A stretch of DNA of 64,000 nt from Alloyangia pacifica (GCF_900116195.1 NZ_FOZW01000010.1:1-64000), one strand, 5' to 3'; positions 49,806-58,951 are shown, numbered from the stretch's first letter. Program-made: numbers and translations. Notes: generated by a model from the sequence alone, not told the origin.

Positions 49806-50351
49806 ATGGCCCACGGTCCCGCTACCCCCGATCCCGGCAAGAAATGGGGCTGGATGCTCGCCCTTGGGATCATCCTGATCCTTGGTGGCATCGGCGCCCT
49901 GGTGCACCCTTTTGCCGCCTCGATGACCGTGCTGACGATCTCAGCCATCGCCTTCGTCATCGCCGGTGCGTTGCAGCTGTGGATCGCTTTCAACGACCAC
50001 GCGAGCACCGGTGCGCGTATCGCCGAGGCGGTGCTGGGTCTGCTCGTGCTGGCGTTCGGGGTCTTCCTGCTGGCCAACCCGGCACGCGGGCTGGTCTCGC
50101 TGACCTGGCTGATCGCCGCTTTCTTCCTCGCCCTCGGTGTGGCGCGGATCGCCATCGGGTTTTCGATCCGCGAGCGTTCGGGATGGGCGTGGCTCGTCTT
50201 TGCCGGGCTCGTTTCGGTGGTGCTGGGCGGGCTGATCATGGCCACCCTGCCGGGCTCGGCCATGGGTCTGCTTGGCATCTTCCTCGGCATCGACCTGCTC
50301 AGCTCAGGCATCGGGGCGACGCTCATCGCCCTGCACATGCGCAGCCACTAG
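49806..50351 (+). CDS. HdeD-family (DUF308) membrane protein
   Basis: The 181-aa product is almost entirely membrane helices, six in number, in two DUF308 repeats (ALGIILILGGIGALVHPFAASMTVLTISAIAFVIAGALQL; AVLGLLVLAFGVFLLANPARGLVSLTWLIAAFFLALGVARI). HdeD of E. coli supports acid resistance at high cell density, but the molecular function of the family is unknown. An AT-rich stretch (ATTTATTAATTTTC near 49683) upstream may carry the promoter shared with the divergent lipoprotein gene. It converges on mipZ. Confidence 0.88.
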   Translation: MAHGPATPDPGKKWGWMLALGIILILGGIGALVHPFAASMTVLTISAIAFVIAGALQLWIAFNDHASTGARIAEAVLGLLVLAFGVFLLANPARGLVSLTWLIAAFFLALGVARIAIGFSIRERSGWAWLVFAGLVSVVLGGLIMATLPGSAMGLLGIFLGIDLLSSGIGATLIALHMRSH

Positions 50352-50367
50352 CCCGGGTGGCTGAGGG

Positions 50368-51177
50368 TCAGAAGTTCACCTCGACCCCGGGCAGTTCGAG
50401 CGCCGAGACCAGCTCGCGCAGCTCCTGTCGCGCCGCCACGTTCGAGATGTTGAGGTTGCCGACGCCGATGTCCTTGAGATCGAGCAGTGTCAGCCCGCGC
50501 GGGAACAGCTCTCGGAAGATCACCCGCTCGTTGAAGCCGGGGGCGATGCGGAAACCGATGCGCTTCGAGAGCTTGGTCAGCGCCTTTTCCATCTTCATCT
50601 TGTTGACCATGTTCTGTGCCCCGAGACGGTTGCGCAGCACCACCCAGTCGATCGGCTGCAGACCGGCCTGCGCGCGCAGCTGGCGGGCGTTCCACACCAT
50701 CTCGGAATAGACCGAGGGGCCGAGGATCTTCTCGCCATCGGTGTCGATATGGGCCAGCAGGTCGAAGTCGATGAAGCTGTCGTTGAGCGGGGTGATCAGC
50801 GTGTCGGCCAGCGAATGCGCCACCTGGCTCAGGCGGGTGTGCGAGCCGGGGCAGTCGATCAGCACGAAATCGCAGTCGGTCTCCAGCTGTGCCACCGCCT
50901 TGGACAGCCGGTGATCGAAGGCGTTCTCGCCCGGCGCCAGCGCCTCGGGTGCGACCTCGGGCAGGTCGAGGTAGTCGGGGATCGGCAGGTCGAGCCCCTC
51001 GCGCGCGCAGAAGGCGCGGCGGTTCTCGATGTAGCGGCCGACCGAGCGCTGCCGCAGGTCGAGGTCCAGCGTGCCGGTGCGGTGTCCCATGCGGGCCAGG
51101 GCAGTTGCCACGTGCATCGAGACGGTGGACTTGCCCGCCCCGCCCTTCTCGTTTCCTACGACGATGATATGTGCCAC
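50368..51177 (-). CDS. mipZ: MipZ, division-plane positioning ATPase
   Basis: ParA-type ATPase that forms a gradient from ParB at the poles and blocks FtsZ assembly away from midcell; found in alphaproteobacteria without Min. The 269-aa product has the deviant Walker A GNEKGGAGKSTVSMHVATAL, the switch DLDLRQRSVGRYIENR, Walker B DCDFVLIDCPGSHTRLS, and NDSFIDFDLLAHID, all MipZ hallmarks. The GTG at 51177 is preferred because GAGGGGA lies just upstream and the product then starts VAHIIVVGNEKGG. It lies downstream of the Fo operon terminator on the same strand. Confidence 0.95.
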   Translation of the reverse strand: MAHIIVVGNEKGGAGKSTVSMHVATALARMGHRTGTLDLDLRQRSVGRYIENRRAFCAREGLDLPIPDYLDLPEVAPEALAPGENAFDHRLSKAVAQLETDCDFVLIDCPGSHTRLSQVAHSLADTLITPLNDSFIDFDLLAHIDTDGEKILGPSVYSEMVWNARQLRAQAGLQPIDWVVLRNRLGAQNMVNKMKMEKALTKLSKRIGFRIAPGFNERVIFRELFPRGLTLLDLKDIGVGNLNISNVAARQELRELVSALELPGVEVNF

Positions 51178-51324
51178 GCTGTCCCCTCGAACTTCCGCCC
51201 ACATGTTTGGCTGTGCTGGCGATAGACACACAGTATATGGGGTCTACTTCAAGGAAAAGCCTTCAGAAGCCCCTGATGCACAAGCTTTCGCGGTTTGCTG
51301 TCCCGGATGGCGTCTCCGCAACGC

Positions 51325-51348
51325 AAAAGCCCGGCCAGGGGCCGGGCT
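51325..51348 (-). terminator. Rho-independent terminator of atpIBEF'F
   Basis: AGCCCGGCC (51328-51336) pairs with GGCCGGGCT (51340-51348) over a 3-nt loop. On the minus strand the stem is followed by TTTTGCG. It lies about 25 bp after the atpF stop codon. Confidence 0.85.
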
Positions 51349-51373
51349 CTGCAAGCGTGTCGCTTCGCAAGGA

Positions 51374-51937
51374 TCAGTGCAGCTTGGCACCGATCTCCTT
51401 GATCGACGAGTCCACGAGCTTTGCCTTGTCGTCGGCACCGAGCTGCTTGGCGATCACGTCGCTGGCAGCGGCGACAGCCACGGAAATCGCGCGATCGCGG
51501 ACTTCCTTGACGGCCGAGGTCTCGGCGGACTTGATCTGCTCCTCGGCAGCCGCGATGCGGCGTGCGATGGAGACGTCCAGGTCCTTGCGGGCCTGATCTG
51601 CGGCGCTTTCGGCGTCGATCTTGGCCTGGGCCACGATCTTGTCCGCCTGCTCCTGCACTTCACGCTGCTTGCGCTCGTAGGAGGCCAGCAGGGTCTGTGC
51701 TTCTTCGCGCAGGGCGCGGGCTTCTTCGAGCTCGTTGCGGATGCCGTCGGCGCGCTTGTCGAGCAGGCCGCCCAGGGTTTTCGGCACTTTGAAGTACACG
51801 AGAACCGCGAGGAACAGCAGGAAGCCGAGCAGCACGACGAAGTCGGTGTTGCGCAGCGAGAAGAACGGGCCGGAGGCGGCCAGCGCGGGGCTGGCCATCA
51901 GGGTTCCGAGCGCGCTCAGGGAAATGAGGTTGCGCAT
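51374..51937 (-). CDS. atpF: Fo ATP synthase subunit b
   Basis: Membrane-anchored stator helix. The 187-aa product has an N-terminal signal-like stretch (MRNLISLSALGTLMASPALAASGPFF) and then a membrane helix (TDFVVLLGFLLFLAVLVYFKVPK) followed by a long charged helix (LLDKRADGIRNELEEARALREEAQTLLASYERKQREVQEQAD). The extra N-terminal hydrophobic segment is usual in this lineage. It is the last gene of the Fo operon, 4 bp after the b' gene. Confidence 0.95.
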   Translation of the reverse strand: MRNLISLSALGTLMASPALAASGPFFSLRNTDFVVLLGFLLFLAVLVYFKVPKTLGGLLDKRADGIRNELEEARALREEAQTLLASYERKQREVQEQADKIVAQAKIDAESAADQARKDLDVSIARRIAAAEEQIKSAETSAVKEVRDRAISVAVAAASDVIAKQLGADDKAKLVDSSIKEIGAKLH

Positions 51938-51941
51938 GGGA

Positions 51942-52493
51942 TCAGCCTTTCATCCGGTTGGCCACGGCCGCGTCGATCGCGGCCTTGTCGGCAGAGGTGC
52001 CCAGGGCAGCCACAATGGCTTCCGCGGTGTCCTTCGCCACGGCTTCGACGCTTTCCACGGCAGAGGCGCGGATCTCGGCGAGGACCTTTTCGGACTCGGC
52101 CGATTTCTCGGCGATCTTGGCATCTGCCTCGGCCGTTGCGGCGTCCAGCTTCGCCTTGATCTCGTCGCGGGTCTTCTGCGCGATGGCCTGTGCCTCGGTA
52201 CGGGCATCGGCAAGCGCCTTCTCGTAGGCCGCTTCCGCGTCCTTCGCCTGGCGCTTCAGTTCTTCCGCGGCGGAGATGTCATTCGTGATGGTGCCCTGAC
52301 GCTCGGCCAGGACGGATGCGATCCGCGGCAGAGCGATGCGCGACAGCACGAAGAAGATCACCACCAGAGTGATGATGAGCCAGAAGATCTGGTTCGGAAT
52401 CCACTCGCCGCAAAGCTGCGGCATCCCGATGGCGGAGCCATGGGCGTCGACGCAGACACCGGCCATTTCTTCTTGAATGGGTTCGACCGCCAT
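51942..52493 (-). CDS. atpF': Fo ATP synthase subunit b'
   Basis: Second stator subunit, forming a heterodimer with b, as in photosynthetic and alphaproteobacterial ATP synthases. The 183-aa product has a membrane helix (about 34-52, [18 protein letters not shown]) preceded by a 33-residue N-terminal extension with two Cys ([15 protein letters not shown]), and a long helical tail ([42 protein letters not shown]). GGAGG lies 5 bp before the ATG at 52493. Confidence 0.94.
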   Translation of the reverse strand: MAVEPIQEEMAGVCVDAHGSAIGMPQLCGEWIPNQIFWLIITLVVIFFVLSRIALPRIASVLAERQGTITNDISAAEELKRQAKDAEAAYEKALADARTEAQAIAQKTRDEIKAKLDAATAEADAKIAEKSAESEKVLAEIRASAVESVEAVAKDTAEAIVAALGTSADKAAIDAAVANRMKG

Positions 52494-52579
52494 GTCGTCC
52501 TCCGTCGGAACGTTGTCTCTACTTGGGGCGGCCCGTCAATGACGGTGCCGCCCCCGCGTAAGGATAAGGTCCCGAAGGA

Positions 52580-52816
52580 TTAGACGGCGAACATCAGCAG
52601 CAGAGCGACGAGGAACGAGAAGATCCCCAGTGCTTCTGCGAATGCGATGCCGATGAAGAGGGTGGCGGTCTGCGATGCAGCTGCCGACGGGTTGCGCAGT
52701 GCGCCGCCCAGGAAGTTTGCAGCAACGTTACCCACGCCGAGGGCTGCGAGGCCCGAACCCAGGCCTGCGAGGCCGGCGCCGATGAACTGACCGAGGTTTG
52801 CGATATCGCCTTCCAT
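52580..52816 (-). CDS. atpE: Fo ATP synthase subunit c
   Basis: Rotor ring subunit that carries the proton. The 78-aa product has two membrane helices, the first Gly/Ala-rich ([20 protein letters not shown]), the polar loop ARNP-type reading LRNPSAAAS, and the second helix with the proton-binding carboxylate Glu61 ([18 protein letters not shown]). Length is normal. It lies between atpB and the b' gene with 58-86 bp gaps. Confidence 0.97.
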   Translation of the reverse strand: MEGDIANLGQFIGAGLAGLGSGLAALGVGNVAANFLGGALRNPSAAASQTATLFIGIAFAEALGIFSFLVALLLMFAV

Positions 52817-52874
52817 TTGAGTCTCTCCTTACGATGGAATTGGATGGATAGAGGTTGTCCGGACCGGCCTGCCC

Positions 52875-53654
52875 TTAGTGGGCAGGGTGCAGCGCGTCCT
52901 TGAGGTACACGCAGGTCAGGATGGTGAACACGTAGGCCTGGATGAAGGCCACCAGAACTTCGAGGCCGTAGATCGCGGTGATCGCGACGATCGACACCGG
53001 CGAGACGACGGCCAGCGCGGCGAAGCCTGCGAAGACCTTCATCACGGCGTGACCGGCCATCACGTTGCCAGCAAGACGGATGGAGTGGCTGACCGGGCGG
53101 ACGAAGTAGGAAATGATCTCGATCACGGCGAGGATCGGGCGCAGCGCCAGCGGCGCCGAGGTCACCCAGAACAGGCCGAGGAAGTGCACGCCGTTCTTGA
53201 CGAAGCCGAGGATGGTCACGCCGAGGAACACCGCCAGAGCCAGAACCCAGGTCACCGCGATGTGCGAGGTGGTGGTGAAGCTCATCGGGATCAGGCCGAG
53301 GAAGTTCGAGAAGACGATGAACATGAACAGGGTCATGATGTACGGGAAGTACTTCAGGCCGTCCTTCCCGGTCACGTCCTCGATCATCTTGTAGATGAAG
53401 CCGTAGGCGAGTTCGGCCACCGACTGGCTGCGCGAGGGGATGATCGCGCGGCGCGAGGTGCCCAGCACCATGACGCCGATGATCGCGAGGATGCAGATGA
53501 ACATCCAGAGCGTCACGTTGGTGATGGTGAACATGCCCACGTCGCCGGCTCCGAAGAGCGGTTTGATCATGAACTGGTCCATCGGGTGGAAGGACAGGCC
53601 GCCTTCTACCGCGTGTTCTGCCATATCAGCACCGTGAGCCGCTTCAGTCGCCAT
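52875..53654 (-). CDS. atpB: Fo ATP synthase subunit a
   Basis: Stator channel that passes protons to the c ring. The 259-aa product has several membrane helices and the essential Arg in [19 protein letters not shown], with the last helix [29 protein letters not shown]. The ATG at 53654 is chosen: it overlaps the end of atpI by 11 bp and follows GAGGGA. An in-frame codon eight residues upstream is less likely. Three further internal Met near the N-terminus leave slight doubt. Confidence 0.96.
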   Translation of the reverse strand: MATEAAHGADMAEHAVEGGLSFHPMDQFMIKPLFGAGDVGMFTITNVTLWMFICILAIIGVMVLGTSRRAIIPSRSQSVAELAYGFIYKMIEDVTGKDGLKYFPYIMTLFMFIVFSNFLGLIPMSFTTTSHIAVTWVLALAVFLGVTILGFVKNGVHFLGLFWVTSAPLALRPILAVIEIISYFVRPVSHSIRLAGNVMAGHAVMKVFAGFAALAVVSPVSIVAITAIYGLEVLVAFIQAYVFTILTCVYLKDALHPAH

Positions 53655-54024
53655 CGCCGCGATCCCTCTTCTCGTCATCTCCGGACGTGCCGGAGGGTTG
53701 TCCCTCTCCGGCAGAGCCGGAAGTTTGTTTCGCCTGGATCTCGGCGGCGGTCCGCAGCATCACGCGGATGCCCGCCACGAGGCCCAGCAATGTGAACAGC
53801 ACCATGAACCACGGCATGGTCCCAAGAAGGGTGTCCAGGCCGTAGCCGATACCAAAGCCGATCCCGAGACCGGCCACCATTTCCGTCACCATCCGCCAGG
53901 CGACATTGGCCTGGGAATAGTGTTCCTCCTGGTGCGACTTCCGGGTCTCCCGGGCAGCCTTGGCCGCCGCGATCTTCGCCTCCAGCGCGTCGAGTTGCCG
54001 CTTCGGATCGGGATCGCCCACCAT
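53644..54024 (-). CDS. atpI: ATP synthase accessory protein AtpI
   Basis: Small membrane protein that helps assemble the c ring. The 126-aa product has a charged N-terminal helix ([28 protein letters not shown]), two membrane helices ([39 protein letters not shown]) with the family GlyxGxG pattern, and a polar Gly/Ser/Asp-rich tail. It is the first gene of the Fo operon. Its last 11 bases overlap atpB. The sequence between it and the divergent ArsR gene (247 bp) presumably holds the operon promoter. Confidence 0.93.
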   Translation of the reverse strand: MVGDPDPKRQLDALEAKIAAAKAARETRKSHQEEHYSQANVAWRMVTEMVAGLGIGFGIGYGLDTLLGTMPWFMVLFTLLGLVAGIRVMLRTAAEIQAKQTSGSAGEGQPSGTSGDDEKRDRGDGD

Positions 54025-54271
54025 TTCGCTCCATTCGGACGTTCCCGGAGTTGCTATGCGGAGGGGGGCTTCGAGTCAACCCGCCGTGATCGATTGAAAC
54101 AGGTGCCTAAGTATCTGATTTTACTACATCAGAAAGCGAAGCTGCGGCGCGGCATCCACCCGCTAGCGCCAACAGCGGCGCAGATCCATATTCAACCCCG
54201 GGGTTGAGTATGGGAAAACAGCCGCCACGGCGCGGCTTGACGGCCTGCCCCGCTCCGGCGCTTATGAGCCC

Positions 54272-54607
54272 ATGCAACCCGATCTCGACACTGTCTTCGC
54301 CGCCCTGGCCGACCCCACGCGGCGGCGCATCCTCGCCATGCTGCTCGAGGACGACATGGCGGTGACCGATGTCGCCGAGCCCTTCGAGATGTCGCTCGCC
54401 GCGATCTCCAAGCATCTCGCCATCCTCGCCGCCGCCGGGCTGATCAGTCAGGAAAAGCGCGGCCGGGTGAAGTGGTGCAAGCTCGAGCCCGATGCGCTGC
54501 GCGAGGCCTCGGTCTGGATGCAGGGCTTCGGACGGTTCGAGCCAATCAACCTCGACGCCTTCGAGCGCTTCCTGCTGGTCGAGCTGAAACCCGACGACGC
54601 GGGCTGA
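54272..54607 (+). CDS. ArsR-family winged-helix regulator
   Basis: The 111-aa product is a single ArsR/SmtB winged helix: DTVFAALADPTRRRILAMLLEDDMAVTDVAEPFEMSLAAISKHLAILAAAGLISQEKRGRVKWCKLEPDAL. The metal-binding ELCVCDL motif is absent (reads MAVTDVAEPF), so it is unlikely to sense metals; it fits the SdpR-like subgroup often paired with SRPBCC proteins. The usual partner gene does not follow here: a repeat-bearing gap and a convergent DMT gene do. The target is unknown. Confidence 0.88.
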   Translation: MQPDLDTVFAALADPTRRRILAMLLEDDMAVTDVAEPFEMSLAAISKHLAILAAAGLISQEKRGRVKWCKLEPDALREASVWMQGFGRFEPINLDAFERFLLVELKPDDAG

Positions 54608-54610
54608 GGC

Positions 54611-54654
54611 CAAATTCCTTCCAAGGAATTTGCAACTCTCTTCGAAGAGAGTTG
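54611..54654. repeat. Two back-to-back palindromes
   Basis: CAAATTCCTT/AAGGAATTTG (54611-54632, 2-nt centre) is followed directly by CAACTCTCTTC/GAAGAGAGTTG (54633-54654, a perfect 22-bp palindrome). The pair fills the 51-bp gap between the convergent ArsR and DMT genes. It could be a bidirectional terminator or a REP-like dispersed unit; I have an impression that similar sequences occur between genes in other roseobacters. Confidence 0.8.
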
Positions 54655-54658
54655 ATCT

Positions 54659-55543
54659 CTATCCGTCCCGCAGCAACAGCAGTACCGCCAGCACCGACAT
54701 CGCTATGCCGACGAGGATCAGCGCCGGAGGGGCGCTCCGTCCGAGCCCGAGCTCCCACAAGATCACCCAGCTGGGGATCAGATAGGTATAGGCCATCACC
54801 TTGGCGCTCGGCAGGCGCATCGCTGCGAACTGCAGCAGCACGGTGCTCAGCGCGGTGGCGGCCACCGTGGTATAGAGGATGGTCACCCAGACGATGGTCG
54901 GCAGCCCTGCCCAGTCGGTGGCGAGGATGTCCCTCCAGCCCCAGAGCACCAGCACGAGCGTGCCCGCCACCATGGTACCCAGGGTGAACACAAGGCCCGG
55001 CTCGCCGCGGTTCAGCCGCGGCACCAGCGGCGCGTAGACCGCATGGGCGGTGCAGCCGACGAAGAAGATCATCTCGCCCCGCCCCGGGGCGAAACGCAGC
55101 AGCGCCGCGAGATCGGCGCGGAAGATCACCCAGAGCGCGCCCGCGGCGCCGATCGTCAACCCCAGCGCGATGCGGCGGCTCATCCGCTGGCGCATCAGCA
55201 GCCAGCCGAAGCCCGCCGCCATCACCGGCGTCAAGGTGAAGACCGCCGACATGCTCACTGGCTCCGCGGTCTTCAGCCCCTCGAACATCAGCAGAAAGTA
55301 GATGGCCATCAGGGTGCCGATGAGCAGGTAGCGCCAGGGAGACGCGAGCGCCCACCGGGGCACGCCACCACGCGCCGCCACGACAATGCCGAGGACCGTA
55401 GTCGCCAGAAGGAACCGCCCGGCGTTCAGGGCGGCGGGTGCGATATGCGGCGCGGCCATCGCGCCCAGCGAGAAGGAGCCCGCGACCACAGCCGAGAAGA
55501 CCAGCATCGCGAGATGGCCGCGGCCGGCATCAGTCCGGATCAC
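54659..55543 (-). CDS. DMT-superfamily (EamA) transporter
   Basis: The 294-aa product has about ten membrane helices in two EamA repeats (ALNAGRFLLATTVLGIVVAARGG with GLKTAEPVSMSAVFTLTPVMAAGFGWLL; and ALSTVLLQFAAMRLPSAKVMAYTYLIPSWVILWELGLG). Such proteins export amino acids or other metabolites, but the substrate is not evident. I choose the GTG at 55543: it overlaps the LysR stop codon (GTGA) and follows GGAG. The regulator is directly upstream on the same strand and probably controls it. Confidence 0.9.
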   Translation of the reverse strand: MIRTDAGRGHLAMLVFSAVVAGSFSLGAMAAPHIAPAALNAGRFLLATTVLGIVVAARGGVPRWALASPWRYLLIGTLMAIYFLLMFEGLKTAEPVSMSAVFTLTPVMAAGFGWLLMRQRMSRRIALGLTIGAAGALWVIFRADLAALLRFAPGRGEMIFFVGCTAHAVYAPLVPRLNRGEPGLVFTLGTMVAGTLVLVLWGWRDILATDWAGLPTIVWVTILYTTVAATALSTVLLQFAAMRLPSAKVMAYTYLIPSWVILWELGLGRSAPPALILVGIAMSVLAVLLLLRDG

Positions 55544-56421
55544 GCAGTCTCCTGCTCGGCGGCATAGGCCTTGAGGTGCTTGAGGAAGGCCTGCACCTTC
55601 GGCGTGCGGTGCAGGTCGACGTGGGTGACCAGCCACAGCGGCGAGGACCAGTCCTCCTGCGGCGGCAACACCTGCACCAGTTCGGGATCGGCGTCGGCCT
55701 CGGTCGACGACATGAAGCCCATGCCCGCCCCGGCACGGATCGCCTGCAGCTGCACCCGGTCGTCCGACGTGCGGAAGACGATGCGTTCCTGCGGCACATG
55801 GCCCTTCATCCAGCGATTGTAGGGCGCGCGCGATTCAAGATCGTCGAAGCCGACGAAATCATGCGTGGCCAGATCGGCGACGCCCTTGGGCGTGCCCTTG
55901 CGCGCGACGTAGGATTTCGCCGCGTAGAGCGCCACCGACTGGCGATCGAAGGGCTGCACCACGTTGTCCGGCTCCTGCGGCGCCGCCCCGGCGCGCAGCG
56001 CTACGTGCGCCTCGCCGTACTCCAGCCGGAACAACCGCGAGCCGGTCAGGTAGCGCACGGTGACATCGGGGTAGGCTTCACGGAAAGAGGTCAGCGCTCC
56101 GATCATCAGGGTCGAGAAATTGACCAGAGAGGTGACGAGCAGCTCGCCCGACACCGCCTCGCCGCGGCCCTTGATCCGGCCGACGAGTTGCTGAAACTGG
56201 TCGTCGGTGCATTGTGCGACGCGCGACAGGTCGCTGCCTGCCTCGGTCGGCGTGTAGCCCCGCGCGTGACGCTGAAACAGCTTCACCCCCAGCCGGGCCT
56301 CGAGTGCATCGATGTGGCGGATCACCGTGGCATGGTGCACGCCCAGCACCTCCGCGGCTCCGCTGACGGTTCCCAGCCGCGCCACGTGATAGGCGGTGCG
56401 AATCTCGTCCCAGTTGTCCAT
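55540..56421 (-). CDS. LysR-family transcriptional regulator
   Basis: The 293-aa product has an N-terminal winged helix (MDNWDEIRTAYHVARLGTVSGAAEVLGVHHATVIRHIDALEARLGVKLFQRHARGYTPTEAG) and a LysR-type effector domain. The ATG at 56421 is preferred because AGGAGAGG precedes it. It is co-directional with the DMT transporter and overlaps it by four bases, unlike the usual divergent LysR layout, so regulator and transporter share a transcript. Its effector is unknown; autoregulation of the pair is inference. Confidence 0.92.
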   Translation of the reverse strand: MDNWDEIRTAYHVARLGTVSGAAEVLGVHHATVIRHIDALEARLGVKLFQRHARGYTPTEAGSDLSRVAQCTDDQFQQLVGRIKGRGEAVSGELLVTSLVNFSTLMIGALTSFREAYPDVTVRYLTGSRLFRLEYGEAHVALRAGAAPQEPDNVVQPFDRQSVALYAAKSYVARKGTPKGVADLATHDFVGFDDLESRAPYNRWMKGHVPQERIVFRTSDDRVQLQAIRAGAGMGFMSSTEADADPELVQVLPPQEDWSSPLWLVTHVDLHRTPKVQAFLKHLKAYAAEQETA

Positions 56422-56640
56422 CGGCCTCTCCTGTGCACCAGCTCGCAAGTTTGCGCTAGAAAGCGCGAAGCGGTGGGGAAATGCAAGGGAGCGTCCGCGA
56501 CGCGCGGTCGCACAGAAGGCGGGCCGCGACCCCGCCGCCCGACCCCGCGGAGTGCTGCGGCCGCCCCGCGAGGCGCGACCGCCCGGGGCCCGAAATACAA
56601 ATGCGAAAAGGGCCGGTCGAAAAGAAATGGCTGAGACAAA

Positions 56641-56668
56641 GAAAAACGCCCGGTAAATACCGGGCGTT
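56641..56668 (-). terminator. Rho-independent terminator of the small exported protein gene
   Basis: AACGCCCGGT (56645-56654) pairs with ACCGGGCGTT (56659-56668) over an AAAT loop. On the minus strand the stem runs into TTTTTC. It lies about 40 bp after the stop codon of the small exported protein. Confidence 0.88.
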
Positions 56669-56708
56669 GATCTGGCTGCGACTATTGCGCAGCAATATCA
56701 GAGCGATA

Positions 56709-56957
56709 TTATTCGCCAGTCGTGCCGACGGTGCCCGACGAGCCGTCGTCATCGTTGTCCGAAGCAGCCACGATGAGCGCGATCGCTGCCAGACCAGCGG
56801 CGACGCCCAAGGCTGCGCCGCTCGAGGGCACGGCTGCCGGAACAACCGCGTAGGGGTCATCTTCCTCGACAACCGGAGCCGGCGAGCCGGCAATTGCGGC
56901 AGACGCACCGATCATGGAAATGACGGCTGCGGAAGCAATGAGTTCTTTGAGTTTCAT
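56709..56957 (-). CDS. Small exported protein with Gly/Asp-rich tail
   Basis: The 82-aa product has a Sec signal peptide (MKLKELIASAAVISMIGASAAIAGS), a short acidic-Pro segment (PAPVVEEDDPYAVVPAA), one hydrophobic helix (AALGVAAGLAAIALIVAAS), and an Asp/Gly/Ser tail. Small proteins with this layout recur in Rhodobacteraceae, sometimes misannotated as ferrochelatase-associated; no function is known to me. It has its own terminator and a weak AGGTG ribosome binding site. It is divergent from ffh across a 479-bp gap. Confidence 0.75.
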   Translation of the reverse strand: MKLKELIASAAVISMIGASAAIAGSPAPVVEEDDPYAVVPAAVPSSGAALGVAAGLAAIALIVAASDNDDDGSSGTVGTTGE

Positions 56958-57436
56958 ATTCGCACCTATCAAAATGAGCGTCTCAGTCTCCCTCATACCG
57001 TCAAACCGATTTTCGGGCCAGAAATAATTGTTAAAACTCGTTGCATCGGCGGGCTCCTGCAGCTTGTTCAGCCAGATTTCGGGCACCCACCTTACCCAAG
57101 GTAAACAACCACCCCCTTACCCCCCGGTTTTCCGCCCATCCGCGGGCCCGCTGTTCCCCGCATCCCCGCGCCTGCGACCTGCCGAACTTGACTCCACGCG
57201 CCGCGGGGCGTACATCGCGCGCAATCCACCGGGAGTCCGCTATGCTTCCGGTCCCTTGGGCCAATGCCCGGGATCGCCCTCCGTCAGCGCGTTGCGCCCA
57301 CGGAGGCGTTTTCGCATTGCCCCACGGGTCCGGCAGACACAGTGCTTCCGCGTCACGTTTGATTCCACGCCGCATGGCCCCCATCTCGGGTCTGCACACC
57401 AGATACGGACCAGAGAAGAAGGAGCCCAGACGGCCC
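56958..57436. other. Long divergent gap before ffh
   Basis: This gap separates the small exported protein gene (minus) from ffh (plus) and must hold both promoters. The open frame that continues upstream of ffh gives an Arg/Pro-rich translation with no family and no ribosome binding site, so it is not coding. I looked for the 4.5S RNA core (GGTCCGGAAGGAAGCAGC-like) and did not find it. No tRNA is visible. Confidence 0.5.
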
Positions 57437-58951
57437 ATGTTCGAATCTCTTTCCGAACGCCTCGGCGGCGTCTTCGACCGCCTGACCAAGCTGGGCGCCC
57501 TCTCCGAGGACGACGTCCGCACCGCCATGCGCGAAGTCCGCGTCGCCCTGCTCGAGGCCGACGTCTCGCTGCCCGTGGCGCGCCAGTTCATCAAGGCCGT
57601 CGAGAAAAAGGCCACCGGCGCCGCGGTCACCAAGTCGGTGACCCCCGGCCAGCAGGTGGTGAAGATCGTCCACGACGAGCTGATCGCCACCCTCGCCGGC
57701 GAAGGCGAGCCCGGCGCGCTGCGCATCGACAACGCGCCGGCGCCGATCCTCATGGTCGGCCTGCAGGGCTCGGGCAAGACCACCACCACCGCCAAGCTTG
57801 CCAAGCGCCTGAAGGAGCGCGACCGCAAGAAGGTGCTGATGGCCTCGCTCGACGTGAACCGTCCAGCGGCCATGGAGCAGCTGCAGATCCTCGGTCAGCA
57901 GATCGGCGTCGACACGCTGCCGATCGTCAAGGGCGAGGACCCGGTGGCGATCGCAAAGCGCGCCAAGACCCAGGCCAGCCTCGGCGGCTATGACGTCTAC
58001 ATGCTCGACACCGCGGGCCGCCTGCACATCGACGCCGAGCTGATCCAGCAGGCCGCCGACGTGCGCGACGTGGTGAGCCCGCGCGAGACGCTTCTGGTGG
58101 TCGACGGCCTCACCGGCCAGGACGCGGTCAACGTCGCCACAGAGTTCGACGACAAGATCGGTGTCTCGGGCGTGGTGCTGACCCGGATGGACGGCGACGG
58201 CCGCGGCGGTGCCGCGCTGTCGATGCGCGCCATCACCGGCAAGCCGATCAAGTTCGTCGGTCTCGGCGAGAAGATGGACGCGCTGGAAACCTTCGAGCCC
58301 GACCGCGTCGCCGGCCGCATTCTCGGCATGGGCGACATCGTCGCGCTGGTCGAGAAGGCACAGCAGACGCTCGAGGTCGAACAAGCCGAGCGCATGATGA
58401 AGCGCTTCCAGAAGGGTCAGTTCAACATGAACGACCTGAAGATGCAGCTCGAGCAGATGATGAAGATGGGCGGCCTCGGCGCGATGATGCAGATGATGCC
58501 CGGCGCCGCAAAGATGGCCAAGCAGATGGACGACGCAGGTCTCGACGACAAGATCCTGCGCCAGCAGGTCGCCCTCATCAACTCCATGACCAAGAAAGAG
58601 CGCGCCAACCCGCAGCTCCTGCAGGCCTCGCGCAAGAAGCGCATCGCGGCCGGCGCGGGCATGGAGGTGGCGGACCTCAACAAGCTGCTGAAGATGCAGC
58701 GCCAGATGTCCGACATGATGAAGAAGATGGGCAAGATGGGCAAAGGCGGCATGCTGAAACAGGCCATGAAAGGCATGTTCGGAAAGGGTGGCATGCCCGA
58801 GGGGATGGACCCGTCGCAGATGGACCCCAAGCAGATCGAGGCCGCAGCCAAGGCAATGGGCGGCAAGCTGCCCGGCGGTCTCGGCGGCATGCCCGGCATG
58901 GGTGGCGGCGCGCTGCCCCCGGGCCTCGGCGGATTCGGCAAGAAGAAATGA
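57437..58951 (+). CDS. ffh: Ffh, signal recognition particle GTPase
   Basis: SRP54 homologue that binds signal sequences co-translationally and docks with FtsY. The 504-aa product has the N-domain (MFESLSERLGGVFDRLTKLGALSEDD), the G-domain with GLQGSGKTTTTAKLA near residue 108, DTAGRLHID, TRMDGDGRGGAALS, and GLGEKMDALETFEPDRVAGRILGMGD, then a methionine-rich M-domain (from about 330). The C-terminal tail is unusually rich in Gly/Met (GGLGGMPGMGGG). Start ATG 57437 follows GGAG. The next ORF overlaps its stop codon (ATGA). Confidence 0.98.
   Translation: MFESLSERLGGVFDRLTKLGALSEDDVRTAMREVRVALLEADVSLPVARQFIKAVEKKATGAAVTKSVTPGQQVVKIVHDELIATLAGEGEPGALRIDNAPAPILMVGLQGSGKTTTTAKLAKRLKERDRKKVLMASLDVNRPAAMEQLQILGQQIGVDTLPIVKGEDPVAIAKRAKTQASLGGYDVYMLDTAGRLHIDAELIQQAADVRDVVSPRETLLVVDGLTGQDAVNVATEFDDKIGVSGVVLTRMDGDGRGGAALSMRAITGKPIKFVGLGEKMDALETFEPDRVAGRILGMGDIVALVEKAQQTLEVEQAERMMKRFQKGQFNMNDLKMQLEQMMKMGGLGAMMQMMPGAAKMAKQMDDAGLDDKILRQQVALINSMTKKERANPQLLQASRKKRIAAGAGMEVADLNKLLKMQRQMSDMMKKMGKMGKGGMLKQAMKGMFGKGGMPEGMDPSQMDPKQIEAAAKAMGGKLPGGLGGMPGMGGGALPPGLGGFGKKK

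Noticed and set aside
56958-57436. 4.5S (SRP) RNA gene before ffh
   Set aside because: The conserved SRP RNA core was not found, and no hairpin of the right shape is visible.
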